Origin: Pneumocystis sp. 'macacae'
Taxonomy: Eukaryota; Ascomycota; Pneumocystomycetes; Pneumocystales; Pneumocystaceae
Assembly: GCA_018127085.1 (NCBI GenBank)
Contig: CM030729.1
Coordinates: forward strand, 124,001 to 188,000
Reading direction: 5' to 3'
Length of the DNA stretch: 64,000 bases
Shown here in pieces: positions 1-16,300 of the stretch. The position numbers and the translations under genes are program-made. Below the pieces are notes generated by a model. That model searched no databases. It had not been told where the DNA came from and worked only from the letters and a program-made list of their open reading frames with translations. Within the stretch, counting starts at the first letter, position 1. Every line of letters begins with the position of its first letter.

Positions 1-702
1 TCTCGTAACGGTTCAGCACTCTTAAAAATAAATAAGATATTTAGTGTAAAAAAGGTACATACACGTATAAAATTCTTTAACTGAGAATCTAATGCTTCAA
101 GCTCTTCTTTATGAGTTTTGTTTTGAGCGATTAATTCGGCTTTTTGTTTAAGAAGATCACGTCTAACCTTTTCAAGACGTTCTCTCTCTTGCTTTTCATA
201 GGAAATTCGAGCAAGCATAAGTGCATGCGGATCTGTTGTAGCATTAAAATTTGGATGAAGTGCAAGAAATTCTTTTTCTGGAATTAAAGAAAGTGAGTCA
301 CAGGTTGTACTAAAAAAACTCTAAGTAAATAAGCAATACTTCTTAAATGGACATTTACGGAAAAGCTTCACATGCTTTAATTGCAGCCAGAAGATGTTGT
401 TGTTCATAATAAAGATTTTGAAGTTCAAAGTACTGTTGGTCAATAATTTGCCGTTGACGTAAAGTCTCTTGCTTTGCTGAACGGGTTTCAAGATATGCTG
501 CTCTATTTGCTGCACGAAGTCGTCTCATTAATACCATCAAGTGTTTCTTTGCTCCAGGATCGACAGAAGATGAGTTTAAGAGTCGATAACATTGTTGTCG
601 AGCTTCTTGCACAATAGCTAAACATGCTTCAAAACATCTTCCAGACAGGTTGTCTTCTAAAAAGCATTTGTTCATTTGTAGCAATGATCCAGTTTTTTCC
701 AT
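1..702 (-). CDS. THOC5: THO complex subunit 5 (THOC5/Fmip1-like), partial
   Basis: THOC5 belongs to the THO/TREX complex, which couples nuclear transcription to mRNA export. The first exon (702-359) starts at the only sensible ATG and encodes a charged helical protein. Its end, around LYYEQQHLLAAIKACE, matches the conserved THOC5 stretch before the LIPEKEFL motif in exon 2 (309-63). Exon 2 continues into a coiled coil (ARISYEKQERERLEK) typical of the family, and a third exon begins at 20 and runs off the left edge. The introns are 358-310 and 62-21, both GT-AG and 42-49 nt. Only about the first 200 residues are present. The identification rests on the order of motifs remembered from animal THOC5; budding yeast has no close equivalent. 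Confidence 0.82.
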
Positions 703-1948
703 TGCTGAGATGTTTTAAGAAGTTAAAGTACGAATAAAAATAAAAACCAAAATTTTTAAAGAATTAAGCAGAAAAAAAGTATGAAATATAATTTAATACC
801 TTATTTCAGCAATCTTTCTTTAAATCACTCTTTAACGTAAAAATTTAAGTATTAAATTTTTGAGTTCATTTATTGTGATAATGTCAATCGATTTTTCGTA
901 ATAAGGTGATTAGAAAGTTACTAGATAAATTTTATTTAATAAGTAGTTATTTAAACATATTGTTTTTTATAAAATAATTTTGGAATTAGCCTAAAAATTT
1001 TCAAAAATATTGAGAAATAATCATAAATAGTTTTAAATAAATATATATTTAAAAAAGAGATAAAATAATGAAAAAATAAAATATAAAGTCTAAAGTTTAA
1101 AAATTATAGTTATTATTTTGTCTTTATTTTTAAATTTTTAGTTTTATATTTATATTTTAATTTATTGGAATTTAAAAATTAAATATGTATTTAAATATTA
1201 TTTTTTTTAATGACTTAAAATTATATAAGATTATATTTAAGTGTTCTAATGTTTTTTTATATTTTTGAGTTATATTATAAAAGTATTAATGTATATATTT
1301 ATATTAATTACTAGTAGGATTAAAAAACTTAATATAGAAAATATTTAAAAAGAAAATATAAATAGTTATTAAAAATTTTTTATAATATTTTATTTTTGAA
1401 AACTTATAATTTTTGATTTTAAAATAATTAAAGAATTTTAAATTTTTTAATTTATAGATATTTAACATCAATTTTGATTAAATTTCATGTTTTTTTAATA
1501 TAATATTATATGTAAAAAAGTGTTATGAATAATTTGAAATAATTTAATTTATAATTTTTAAAATCATATTTTAAAGTTTATTTTTATATTTCATAAATAT
1601 TAAATAGTTAAACATATTTTCTGGAATATTTATTTACTCAAAAGTTTAAAAGTTGCTAATGATACTTTATTTTTTCAAAATCAAGAATGTTATTTTTAAA
1701 ACACATAACATTTTAAAGATAAATACAACATAAACCGTGATTAACATAAAATATTGATGAATTGAATTAACAAATAATTCAAGCCACATCTAGGGATTAT
1801 AAACAAATATAGTCTATGAACTTCTATATATCAGTTAAGGTAACAGATAATATATAATATTATATTGGGAAAAAATACAAAGATAAAAAATTGATTGTTC
1901 TATTTACAGTTGTTTTTAGAATCAACTATATAGTTTCATTTCTGTGTT
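703..1948. other. AT-rich spacer, no gene seen
   Basis: About 1.25 kb between the THOC5 start and the RPL38 stop. It is dominated by A/T runs with stops in every frame. I found no tRNA, no conserved protein segment and no clear repeat longer than short A/T words. It must hold the THOC5 promoter on its left side and the RPL38 3' UTR on its right. Confidence 0.6.
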
Positions 1949-2289
1949 TTAAACAATCGGAAGATTAGGTGGCAAACTAATCAATGATTAGATACTCATT
2001 TTATATTAAAAAGCAGTTGCCTTTGTTTCAGTTTCTCTGCTTTCTCGTGGTCGCTTATTACAAGTGTGTAGACATATCTGCTGCATCTGACTTTAAATTT
2101 AACTTTGTTTTTTTTTTTAATAATACGAGTTGCTTGTCAATGTTAAATAAAAAAGTTGAAAAAAATGAAAAAACATACATTTTGCATCCTTTCTTCTTGA
2201 GATTTCAAGAAAAAGTTTAATATCCTGAATTTGCTTCGGCTATAAAGATGAATTACAAGTTTTCCTTTTTTTTAGACATTTTTTACCAT
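1949..2289 (-). CDS. RPL38: 60S ribosomal protein L38 (eL38), four exons
   Basis: eL38 is a small protein of the large ribosomal subunit. Read on the minus strand, four exons join to a 67-residue protein: the ATG alone (2289-2287), then 2239-2179 ([20 protein letters not shown]), 2132-2021 ([27 protein letters not shown]) and 1976-1949 (SLPPNLPIV, stop). The length and the motifs [19 protein letters not shown] and [12 protein letters not shown] are those of the family. Two introns are ordinary GT-AG. The last, 2020-1977, must begin with GC (AG|GCAACT), because no GT lies near the conserved KLKQ|SLPP junction. The gene has no long ORF and is divergent from PSH1, with 205 nt between start codons. 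Confidence 0.9.
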
Positions 2290-2494
2290 TTTTTAAAATT
2301 AACGTATAAGTTGATCGTATCGATGATCGTTGAGTGACTTTCCGTTATTTATATCTGTTATTCACAAAAAAGAATCATTGTAGGTACAGCAGGCACTGTA
2401 TATGGGAGGCCTACTTCTAGGTTTCTCAATTGATTTATTCTAAGTATATTATGAGACTTTTCTGCAAGAAATATGATCAAATAACAGTTAATAG
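2290..2494. promoter_or_regulatory. Shared divergent promoter RPL38/PSH1
   Basis: 205 nt separate the two start codons, so both promoters must lie here. It is less AT-rich than neighbouring spacers. It contains GAGTGACTTTCC near 2330, which on the RPL38 strand reads AAGTCACT. That resembles the fission-yeast HomolD box of ribosomal-protein promoters (CAGTCACA) at 6 of 8 positions. The resemblance is an inference only. Confidence 0.4.
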
Positions 2495-3839
2495 ATGGCG
2501 GCAGCTTTGGAATCAGATATGGCAATGCTAAAACGGAGTTTGACTTGTGAAATATGCACAGAATTGTTTGCTTCACCGTTTATGCTTTTTTGTGGTCATG
2601 TTTTTTGTTATGGTGTTTGTTATCATTTTTATATGCCAAAAAATATGATTGATAACAAATATAGTGTATTCTTGATTGGTTGCTTCATAAACGCACATGT
2701 CCTACTTGTAGACAATCTATTTGTCAACGTCCAGCTCTAGCTTATCTTGTATGGAGCTTTTAATGCTTTTTTATTACTGAAAACTTTTGAAGGTTCAAGA
2801 GATGGTAGATGTGTTTGTTCGTCGAATGGAAGCTCAAGATCCTAATGGAGAGGGGTATACTGCAAGAATGCATCAACGGGAGCAGCGTCAACGAGTGGAG
2901 GATAATAAAGAAAGTCTTTTTTATAATCTTTTTATAGAAACACCAGGGTTTGCGGGTGTTTTGTGTGATCGTGAAGACGGTGTTATACGGTGTATGCAGT
3001 GTTACTGGGAGGTTTTTTAGTTAATAGTTGTGCTATTCTTTTCTTATTTTGTAGATAGAAGGTTCTACTTGTGCACATTGTGGATTTCAGTTTTCAGATG
3101 AAAATTCTGGTTCTCTTGATGATTTTTCGGATAGACAAATAGTTTTGGGATCTCATGGTACATGATATATTTTTATTCTTTTATACGACTTCTTATTTCT
3201 AATATCTTTTTAGGTTGTCCGGATTCCTTAGATCATGATAATGTTTCTTCTGAGCTAGATGATTATGATTATGATGATCCTTTTATTGATGACAGGCCAA
3301 TTGATGAAATTGAACGCTATATGTCTACTAGTGAAAATAGTTGTTCAAAAAATGCATCACAACAGACTTTTTCAGCGTCTTATTCTGATATGGTAGATGA
3401 TGATGAATTTGATGAGACAGATCAAGACTCTTTTATTCAAAAACAATCTTTAAAAAGAAGTGGAAGACATCTTAGTAGTTTTACACCGCGTATACGACGC
3501 TTCAAAAGCTTGCCTACTTCAACTCAATTTAATGAAAATATAAATACTCAAGAAAATACGTCAACTTTACATAAATCTGGGTCAGCTCCGGTTTTTCTAT
3601 CTTCTGTAAAAAAAGATAGTAGACAACGTGTTGTACATCTTTTAAATTCTTCCCAAGAATTCCAGGAACAAGGTTCAGTAAACTTTGATGATAATACGAG
3701 TTCATATCTAAGTGATAATCCTGTGATAACGCCTTTAGGAATTGATCAAACAGCTAAAAAACCATCTAATAAATTAAAAAAGTATCGTAGAATGATTAAT
3801 ATTCCATCAAGTAATGGTAATTCGGATCATAGTGAGTAA
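2495..3839 (+). CDS. PSH1: RING E3 ubiquitin ligase, Psh1-like
   Basis: In budding yeast, Psh1 ubiquitinates mislocalised centromeric histone Cse4/CENP-A. Exon 1 (2495-2614) opens a C3HC4 RING (CEICTEL, CGHVFCYGC). Exon 2 (2665-2748) closes it (CPTCRQSICQRPAL). Exon 3 (2793-3011) and exon 4 (3055-3157) carry the second, family-specific zinc-binding pair (GVIRCMQCYWE, then CAHCGFQF). The last exon (3214-3839) is an acidic, serine-rich tail beginning CPDSLD, with a DDYDYDD run. The order RING, LF..F spacer, RC..CHWE and C..C, then acidic tail is that of Psh1. The tail is not conserved enough to align by eye. Four GT-AG introns of 44-56 nt are needed. Confidence 0.82.
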
Positions 3840-4079
3840 AATTAAATATATGATTAGTTTATATTTAGGTTTAATGGTTAATTTTTATTTTAAAAGTGTT
3901 TTTATAGGGAAAAATAGCATATTTTCACTTTTAATGTATTGATTGGGTTTTGTTTTAATATTCTTTTGTATTTTGTATAAAAAATATTTGTAAAAGTTTT
4001 CTAATTTAATTTTTGATATGTTTTTTAGCGTAAGATTGACGATTTTAAAATTTGAAAGTTTAAAATTTTATTAAAAACA

Positions 4080-4996
4080 ATGAAAAATATTAACTTGTCT
4101 ATGGGATATAATAAACAGTCTTCATGTTTTTTGAATGAACAGAATAATAATCACACGTTAAAACCAATATTAACAGGAACAAGTGTTCTTGGGCTTAAAT
4201 TTAAAGATGGGGTAATGTTAGCTGCTGATAATCTTGGTAAATAGATGTTACTATTTATTTATAAGCAATTGATTTTTTTAGCGAGTTATGGTTCTTTGGC
4301 AAGATTTGATAACTTTGAAAGACTTTTTTTTGTTGGAACTACAGTAGTTGGCGTTTCAGGAGAAATATCTGACCTTCAGTATTTAAAACGTCTTTTAGAA
4401 TCGTTTATGTCTGTATTTATTTTAATGGATGTTATTGTTTAACTAAACATTAGGATTAAAGAAAAAAATTATGAAGATGGTCATATTCTTTGTGCATCAC
4501 ATATTTATGAATATTTAAGTCAAGTTTTTTATGGGAGAAGAACAAAAATGGATCCTCTTTTGAACAGCTGTGTTGTTGGCGGCTTGGATCCTGAAGAAGT
4601 CTCTGTATGTATACCTGGGACAACTTGTGGACAGCCCGGTATATTTTTAGGATATGTTGATTTTCTCGGTGTAACCTATTCTGCACCATGTATTGCGACA
4701 GGATATGGTGCGTACATGGCTATTCCATTGCTTCGAAAGGCTACAGAAGATGGGCGAGATGCATTACTTTCTCGAGAAGATGCCCGTAAAGTAATTGATG
4801 ATTGCATGAGAGTTCTTTATTGTAGAGATGCACGATCGTTAAATAAGGTATTCGGATATATATTAATTCTTTATATCCTTATAGTTTTTAGTTTTCCGTG
4901 GCAACAATTACTAAAGAAGGGGTTACACTTGACATAAATCAAACAGTCGATACTCGATGGAATTTTGCTGAGAAAATTCAAGGTTATGGTTCCTAG
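4080..4996 (+). CDS. PRE4: 20S proteasome subunit beta-7 (Pre4/PSMB4)
   Basis: This is a non-catalytic beta subunit of the proteasome core particle. Four exons (4080-4236, 4282-4408, 4454-4847, 4892-4996) give about 260 residues, close to yeast Pre4. Motifs in order are PILTGTSVLGLKF at the processing region, AADNLASYGSLARF, GEISDLQYLKRLLESFM, SCVVGGLD, GVTYSAPCIATGYGAYMA and a C-terminal SVATITKEGVTL. The YGSLARF motif is specific to beta-7. The second intron appears to use donor GTCTGT, because only that phase joins ESFM to IKEKNYEDGH. It lies in a region with a second proteasome gene (PUP3) about 3 kb away. Confidence 0.93.
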
Positions 4997-5305
4997 AAAA
5001 ATCCCATTATTTAGTATATGTGTATATTTATTTATTATACCTTCGATATAATTATAAACATTTAATAAAGTATTCTGTATTTTTCACTATTTTTATGGAC
5101 CATTGAATTCTTTAATGTATGTACAATAAACAGAATCGTGCTGAATTTGCTTAAATGTTGTTTTATTTGCAAATATTGGAGGTAAATATAATGGCATAAA
5201 TAAATTAGTTTTTGGGATATTTCTTTTAACTTTTTTTAAAAATACAGATACAAAATATAGATCAAATAAATATAATTCTCCTGTGGAGCAGTAAATGTGC
5301 ATCTA
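4997..5305. other. Convergent spacer between PRE4 and RIB4
   Basis: About 310 nt between two stop codons, which must hold the 3' ends of both genes. A 69-codon minus-strand frame (5302-5093) crosses it, but its product matches nothing I recognise and it starts next to the RIB4 stop. Confidence 0.4.
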
Positions 5306-6095
<790 letters not shown>

Positions 6096-6206
6096 GTTAT
6101 TTTTTAGAAGTTAATATGAAATAAATAAATAATATATATTATTAAATAAAAAGATACATAGAGTGATATAAACTGATTAAAAACACTAATAAATAAAAAT
6201 GCTGCT

Positions 6207-7938
6207 CTATTTTGAAAGTTTTAACCATTTGGGTATTTTTTTAGAGCTGGATTTATTCAGAGATGAAGAAGACTGAGATGTTAGAACAGTCAACGTATCT
6301 TCTCTTTTGTCCTGTTTATCTTCTTGACATTCAATGTTAGTAGGCATGTCCGTTTTCAAGTTTAAATATATATCTTTAAGGATGCTATGTGCTATATTTT
6401 ATAAATATGAATAGAAAATATAATTAAAAATACTTTTAACATATGACTGTGCATTCTTTTCCCATTTGAAAATAATGGTAGTTTTAGTTGAAAAATTTGG
6501 ATCAGAGGCTAATGTTACTTCCATATTTAGTAGATATTTGGGAGGAGGTGTAATATCTGTGTCCTCATTAGTTTTAAGATATAACTTTTAGATAAGAGCT
6601 ACATAAACAAAACGGCTCTTCCGAGTAATGCATAATATGCTTTATAAAATCATACAAAGCTTGAACTTGGAACATTAGTGTTAATATTTTCCTGAAAAAG
6701 ACACACCATTTTCATTTCCATAAAAAGTACCTATAACCTGCATTCCATCAGGAAGTTTAAATTTGACTTCATACTAATATTTTTAGCATACAATATATTT
6801 TATAATATAAGATAATTTACTTTTCTAAGATTGTTTTCTTGTTCTGTTTTTTGCTGAGTGTTTATTTTTTGATTGCAGTATCCTTTAGCTTTAGCAGAGA
6901 GAATATTTTGATAAAACATTGCTGTTTCCTGTGTTATTTCATAATCTTCTTCATTTGTATTGACTAAATAATTTAAGATAAAATAAAATATACATAAAAT
7001 AAACCTTCAGAGCTATAAAGATTTGAAGAGGTAGGTACTGATAAGACTAAAATTTTACGGTCAGAAATTAGTTGATTATCTATTTGTTCAAACAAGATAT
7101 TTCTTGATGGTTGAGGTTGCGCTTCGAGTAACTTATTGCATGTTATTTCCTCTTGTTTTTCAGATGTAGGTAACTTTTCTGGCATTTTTTTATTCTCCTC
7201 ATATATTTTTTCCTCCTTTTTTGGCAATAATGCTATCATTTGGTCAAAGTATATTTGTGTTTTTTCGAACTTGACTTGAATTAACACATTTCCTTTAGTA
7301 ATACCTTGCGAAGACAATGTTATGTTTTTTAAGATATTTGGCCCATTAAACTATTTTTTTCAGTATTTTTTAATATTACATAAAATAATTGACCTCTTTA
7401 TTTATAATACGAACAACAGGAGTTTCATAATAATGATCTAGTCGATTATCAGACGCCATTTCAAATGATCGCCTTGTTATGTTTATCGGTGGATCCTCCA
7501 CTTCTTCAAATTGGCAAAGAATATCCCAAAGAGTTGTTTGTGAAGGAAAAGATAACGTTAGTCGTTTGGCCAAATCAATTATTTGAAGTGCAACTTTAAT
7601 ATCACCTGAATTCTCATTACATATGCATTTACACTCGAAAAATCATAGATACTTTTTCCGTATTCTCGTCTTATTAACATCAATTTTGCTCCTGCTGGAA
7701 GTCGAGCAAGTCGAATTGGTAAAGATAGATCAAGAACAGAGGAACCGTATCTCTTGAAAACAGTATTCTTAGGATAAAAAAGAATCATAGAATGTTTTTA
7801 CTTAAGAGTATATTCTTGTGGATTTAACTGTCCTGCTTTTTTACAGCCTTCAAGAAGAAGATCGTTAATAAGTTGTGTGGAACTTGTTTTAATCGTATAT
7901 CTTCGTGCATTTGATAAAATGACAACATGACCCGACAT
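6207..7938 (-). CDS. UBX-domain protein, ASPSCR1/TUG-like (p97/Cdc48 adaptor)
   Basis: TUG/ASPSCR1 and yeast Ubx4 bind Cdc48/p97. The N-terminus (from 7938, MSGHVVILSNARRYTIK) and the next exon (SSVLDLSLPIRLARLPAGAK) form the first ubiquitin-like domain of the TUG family. A second block (LWDILCQFE, YYETPVVRIINKEV) follows. The low-complexity middle is rich in Lys/Glu, and near the C-terminus is a UBX-type segment (VKFKLPDGMQVIGTF). The end, KKIPKWLKL, is characteristic of the family. The number and order of introns in the C-terminal half are not fully resolved. A plain UBX protein of another subfamily is the only real alternative. Confidence 0.82.
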
Positions 7939-8147
7939 GACTTTGCTTTGTTCGTGTTTTTGTTTATAAAAATATTTTAAAAAGCTATAAATCTATTTAA
8001 TTAAAGGCGTTACTGTATAGAATTAAGATTTCCGAGTGCTGAAGTATCGATGACAAAAGTAAAACAAAAGTAAAAAAATTGTTAAAGTAGGATAAAAAGT
8101 TTTTGAATTAGTTTTTAAAGAACTAAAAAGATTTATTCTTTTTTAAA

Positions 8148-8996
8148 ATGGTATATATTTTTTTAAAAAAAAACAAATATTTAAATATCTAAATATTGAA
8201 ATATATAGGATATTTTAGAATATAATGGTGGAACATGTGTTGCTATGCTAGGAAAAGATTGTGTTGCAATTGCATCAGATTTACGCCTAGGAAGAGGAGG
8301 TTTAATGGTTACGAATGACTTTAGTAAAATCGTTCCAGTTACTGAGAGAGTCTATATGGGTTTGTCAGGGTTGGCAACAGATATAATTACATTGTAGGAT
8401 TTTTTGGAAAATAAATACATATTTATCAAGATTGTAGATCTAGGCAGATACGATATAATGTAAATTTGTACAAATTGCAGGAAGAACGGGTTATTGAGCC
8501 AAAAACATTAGCTAATTTACTTTCAACCATATTGTATCAAAAAAGGTGTTATATTATTTGTGATATTGTTTCAGCTAATGTGCTAGATTTGCAAGTTATT
8601 TTGTTATGCCTATCCTTGCAGGCCTCGATAGTAGAACGGGGAAACCGTTTATATGTGGACTTGATAATATTGGGTGTCTTGATATAGCAAAAGATTTCGT
8701 CATATCTGGTACAGCTTTAGAACAGTTGTATGGTATATGTGAATGTCTTTGGGAACCTGATTTGGTAAGAATGTTTATGTTTTGTGGAAATTTTAATATA
8801 GTCAAAGGAGCCAGATGATTTGTTTGAAACTATTTCTCAAGCATTATTGAATGCTCAAGACCGTGATGCTTTATCAGGTTTATATATTTAGGGTATTTCT
8901 ACTAATATTGAATCTGCTTTAGGTATGGGGTGTGTTGTTTATGTTATAACCAAAGATAAAGTAACAAAGAGTTATTTGCGAGGCAGACAAGATTAA
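8148..8996 (+). CDS. PUP3: 20S proteasome subunit beta-3 (Pup3/PSMB3)
   Basis: This is a non-catalytic beta subunit of the proteasome core. The first exon is just the ATG (8148-8150), followed by an intron to 8208. Exon 2 then reads DILEYNGGTCVAMLGKDCVA. Further motifs are ASDLRLGRGGLMVTNDF, YMGLSGLATDIITL, YKLQEERVIEPKTLANLLS, TGKPFICGLDNIGCLD, DFVISGTALEQLYGICECL, EPDDLFETISQALLNAQDRD and a C-terminal RGRQD. These match the beta-3 family along the whole length, about 205 residues. It is divergent from the UBX gene, with 209 nt between start codons. Confidence 0.93.
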
Positions 8997-9122
8997 TTAT
9001 TTTACATGTATATTAAAATAATACATTCTTAATAAATTAGTTATTTTTTATGTGAAATATGTTGAATATATTGGTTCTCGAATGATATTTTTATTGTATT
9101 TAACTTGAATTTTATTCTGAAA

Positions 9123-12499
<3,377 letters not shown>

Positions 12500-13353
12500 G
12501 ATCAACTTTGATTATTTAAATTGTTTCTATTCTATTTTTTGAAGTATTTTTTTCTTTGCAAATACTAATCAATTAATACAATTTGAATTTCATATGTTGT
12601 ATTTCTTATTAAATATAAATATACCTTTTATAGAATAGTAATAGAAACAAGAATAGATCTAAATGTTTTATTTTGTAAATTTTTAAGTTTTTTTTTAAGA
12701 TAAAATGTAGAAATTGAGAAATAGAGAAATGTCGAATTAAAGTAATTATTAAATAGTTATTTTTTAATAGAAATGTTTGAAAAATTCAGATACAAATATA
12801 TATGCTCTGTTTCATTAAAATATATTAATATCTGTGTTTTTTGAGATATTTAAGATGAAAACTTAAATAGAAAAGATAAACTATTAAAAAAGAATATACA
12901 ATATAGTTATTTGCGTTCTATAGAATATTTGTAATATCATTTAATAATATTAATATGTAAATTGTATGTCGTTAAAATATTATTTAGACTTTTAAATTTT
13001 AAATTATTTATTATTATTCTTATTTCAAATAAATGTATGATTATAGAACAAAAAATCTTTTGAAGGATTTTTTTATATGTAGTTTGATTTCTTAAGTATA
13101 AAAAAATTTATAAAAACCTTATCGAACTTATCGAAGTCTTAAATAACAACAATTTACATACATTAGTATTTTAAATATTTATATTAGAAAGGTTTTTAGA
13201 TGAGATAACGAGTTTTTTGCACTTTTAAGAAATATTTTTTGTAGTGTTATTTTTTTACATTTCTTTAAAGAAATAATTTAGCAGGATTATTTGTTTTTTT
13301 GAACTTTGGTTCATTAAGTTTAAGAAATAGTTTATGCTAAAGAAAAAAAATCA
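12500..13353. other. AT-rich divergent spacer
   Basis: About 850 nt between the start codons of the Ca2+-ATPase and the inositol phosphatase genes. No reading frame, RNA gene or distinct repeat was recognised. It presumably holds both promoters. Confidence 0.5.
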
Positions 13354-16300
13354 ATGAAATGTTTTCTGAAGAGCTCGCCGAGATCTGTTGCTTTAAGTGT
13401 TGGTTCAGATGTATTGATTTTTGAAAGTTGCGGGGAATCAGTAGAGTCACAAACATGTATTGTAAAATTTTGTAAATGGGATGATGTAGATTATTCTGAA
13501 TATTCTTTGGTCACATTTAAGGCAGTTTATGGGTGCATTGGGTTGATAAATATAGAAAATAGTAGGATATCATAGTATATTAAATTTTGAAATTCATGAC
13601 TAATATACATAAAAGATATTTTTATATGTCTTGTTACTGGTTATTCTCAGGTTGCTGTCATTCGTTCAATGGAAACCGTTAATAGGATTCATGATGTTGA
13701 GTTCCTGTGTTTAAATTCTTCTTCATGTGATAATTTTTCTCGTAACATTAATGAAAATAACATTGAATTCAATATTAGTGAATTGTTTGATAGTTTTTCA
13801 AAACAAGGTGATTTTGAGCATCCTTGTGATAGTATTCGTAAACTTTTGTTGAATGGTTCGTTTTATTTTTCATCAAATTTTGATCTTACAAGAAGGATTC
13901 AGGATAGGTATATATTTTTTTATTATTTATATTTTTGACTTTTTAAGGGTTGATTCTGATTTTAATATCGACAAATTTGATGATCAGTTTTTATGGAATA
14001 GCTACATGATTTCAGAGTTACTTATTTTTAGATCTCGTCTAATAGAATCTGAGAAATCTACTCTTGATAAAGGAGGATTTTTAGTATGTTTAGTTCATTT
14101 GGGGTTACTTTATTATTAAAAAGAAATAGGTATCTGTTATTCGGGGATTTGTAGGTAGTGTTTTATGCAAAATTGGGTCTCTATCATCTACTTTAATCTT
14201 AATATCTAGATTAAGTTGTAAAAAAGCAGGTAATATTCGAGTGTATATTATAAGAAAATGTTTATGTTACTCAGGAACTCGTTTTAATTCTCGAGGAATT
14301 GACGATAATGGGAATGTTGCTAATTTTGTTGAAACAGAAACATTATTAATACTGAATGATCTTTGTTTTAGTTTTTGTCAAATACGTGGAAGTGTTCCAG
14401 GCATTTTAAATCTTAACATTATGATTTTTACTAATTATTTATATAGTTTTTTGGGAACAAGAAGTTCAATAGAGATATTTTTAATGTTTTTATTAATATA
14501 TTTAGGGTATTCAAGTTTTTGGACAGAAAGTTGAAATAACTAGACCATTTGAAGCAACTCAGTCTTCTTTTGAAAAGCACTTTGAGTCTCTTATTAATAA
14601 GTATGGTTATGTTCATATAGTTAATTTATTATGTCAAAATGGGGGAGAGAAACTTTTACTTAATTCTTATCGACAGCATATTGATTCTCTTAAAGGAAAT
14701 TTGTTCCATTTAATATGTTGTAGTGAATTTGATTTTCATGCAGAAGTAAAAAGTGGAGGATATGATCAAGCTTCTAAAATTTTTTACTATGTAAATGACA
14801 ATATTAAAAATTTTTCTTACTATCTTGAAGATATGAAGAAAAAAAAAGTTATATTACAACAAGGAGGGATTTTTAGAACCAATTGTCTTGATTGGTGAAT
14901 TATTTATGGCTATCTATTTAAAGTAACATTTAATAGCCTTGATCGTACAAATCTTGTTCAAGCACTCTTTTCGAAAGCTTCTATTATGTTATTTTTGAAA
15001 TATTTAGGTGTCAATCGTGATATTTTTCCTTGGTCAGAACATTCAATTGTCTGGGCTGATAACGGAGATGCTCTTTCAAAAATATATACAGGAACTGGTG
15101 CATTAAAAAGTGGTTTTACAAGAAGAGGAAAGATGAGTATTGTTAGTGTCTTAGAGGATGCAACAAAATCTGTTGGTAGAATGGTAATCTCAGAATTTTG
15201 TTAATAATTTACTTTTTTTAAGATCAATAGTATATTAATAATTTTCAAGATAAAGGGCGACAATTGAATATAGATTTGCTTTTGGTATTAATTTGTTTAG
15301 ATAAAAATATATTATTGAAAAGTATTAGGGAAGATTAGTAAATCAAAAATCTGTTCGGATTTATGATCCAATTAATGAATTTGTGGTAACAGAATTACAG
15401 AGAAGGTATATATAACGATATTTTATTAATATTATTAATTACTCAGGATTAATGAATTTTCAACCATGAAAAATATATCTATTTTCGTTAGTACATTTAA
15501 TTTAAATGGGAAGAAGAGAACTGATGACCTTTCTTTATGGCTTTTCCCTAATGGTAGTGTTTGTAATATTTATTTTAATCTATTGAATTTTTAGGAAGGA
15601 AATATAAATCAGATTTGGTTGTGATAGGATTCCAAGAAATTATAGAACTGACTCCGCAACAAATAATTTCTGTAGATTCATATAATAGGTATGTGTTTTT
15701 TATGTTTGTATTTATATTCATCATTTTTAGAAAAATTTGGGAATCTGATCTATATGAAGTTCTTAATAGAGATAAGAATGAATACGTACTTTTGCGTTCA
15801 GCACAACTCGTTGGTTCCGTATTGATGATATTTGTAAAAGAAGCCTCCGTACCTTTCATTAAAAACGTTGAAGGAGCAATTAAAAAGGTTATTTCTTTAT
15901 ATTATTACCAGAAAAAAAACCAATTTTCTTTATATAGACTGGCCTAAAAGGCATCTCTGGTAATAAAGGAGCTGTTGCAATTCGTATGGATTATGGAAAT
16001 ACTCAAATCTGCTTTGTAACTGCACATTTTGCTGCTGGTCGATTTAATTATGATGAGAGAAATCGTGATTATTTTACTATTGCAAATGGATTAACTTTTA
16101 AACGTGGTCGAGTGATTATGGATCATGAGTAAATTTATTTTTATATTTTTTTTTTTTTAATTTAATATTATTTCTAGTATCATTATTTGGCTCGGTGATT
16201 TTAATTATAGAATTAATATGAGCGCAGAAGAAGTAAGTTTATTTTTATGTTCTGTCTTAATTTAAAATTTTGGTTAAAGGTTAAAGAGTACATAAAGATT

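Noticed and set aside
1984..2220. 78-codon plus-strand ORF
   Set aside because: It is antisense to RPL38 exons 2-3 and the composition is that of the complement; the minus-strand spliced eL38 explains the sequence.
1900..2350. Possible snRNA or RNase P RNA, because GC content rises here
   Set aside because: I looked for U1-U6, U3 and RNase P core words and found none; the region is the RPL38 gene and promoter.
2358..2576. 72-codon minus-strand ORF overlapping the PSH1 start
   Set aside because: It overlaps PSH1 exon 1 and the shared promoter; the product matches no family.
5093..5302. 69-codon minus-strand ORF between PRE4 and RIB4
   Set aside because: No recognisable motif and no sign of splicing to a neighbour; left as unassigned spacer.
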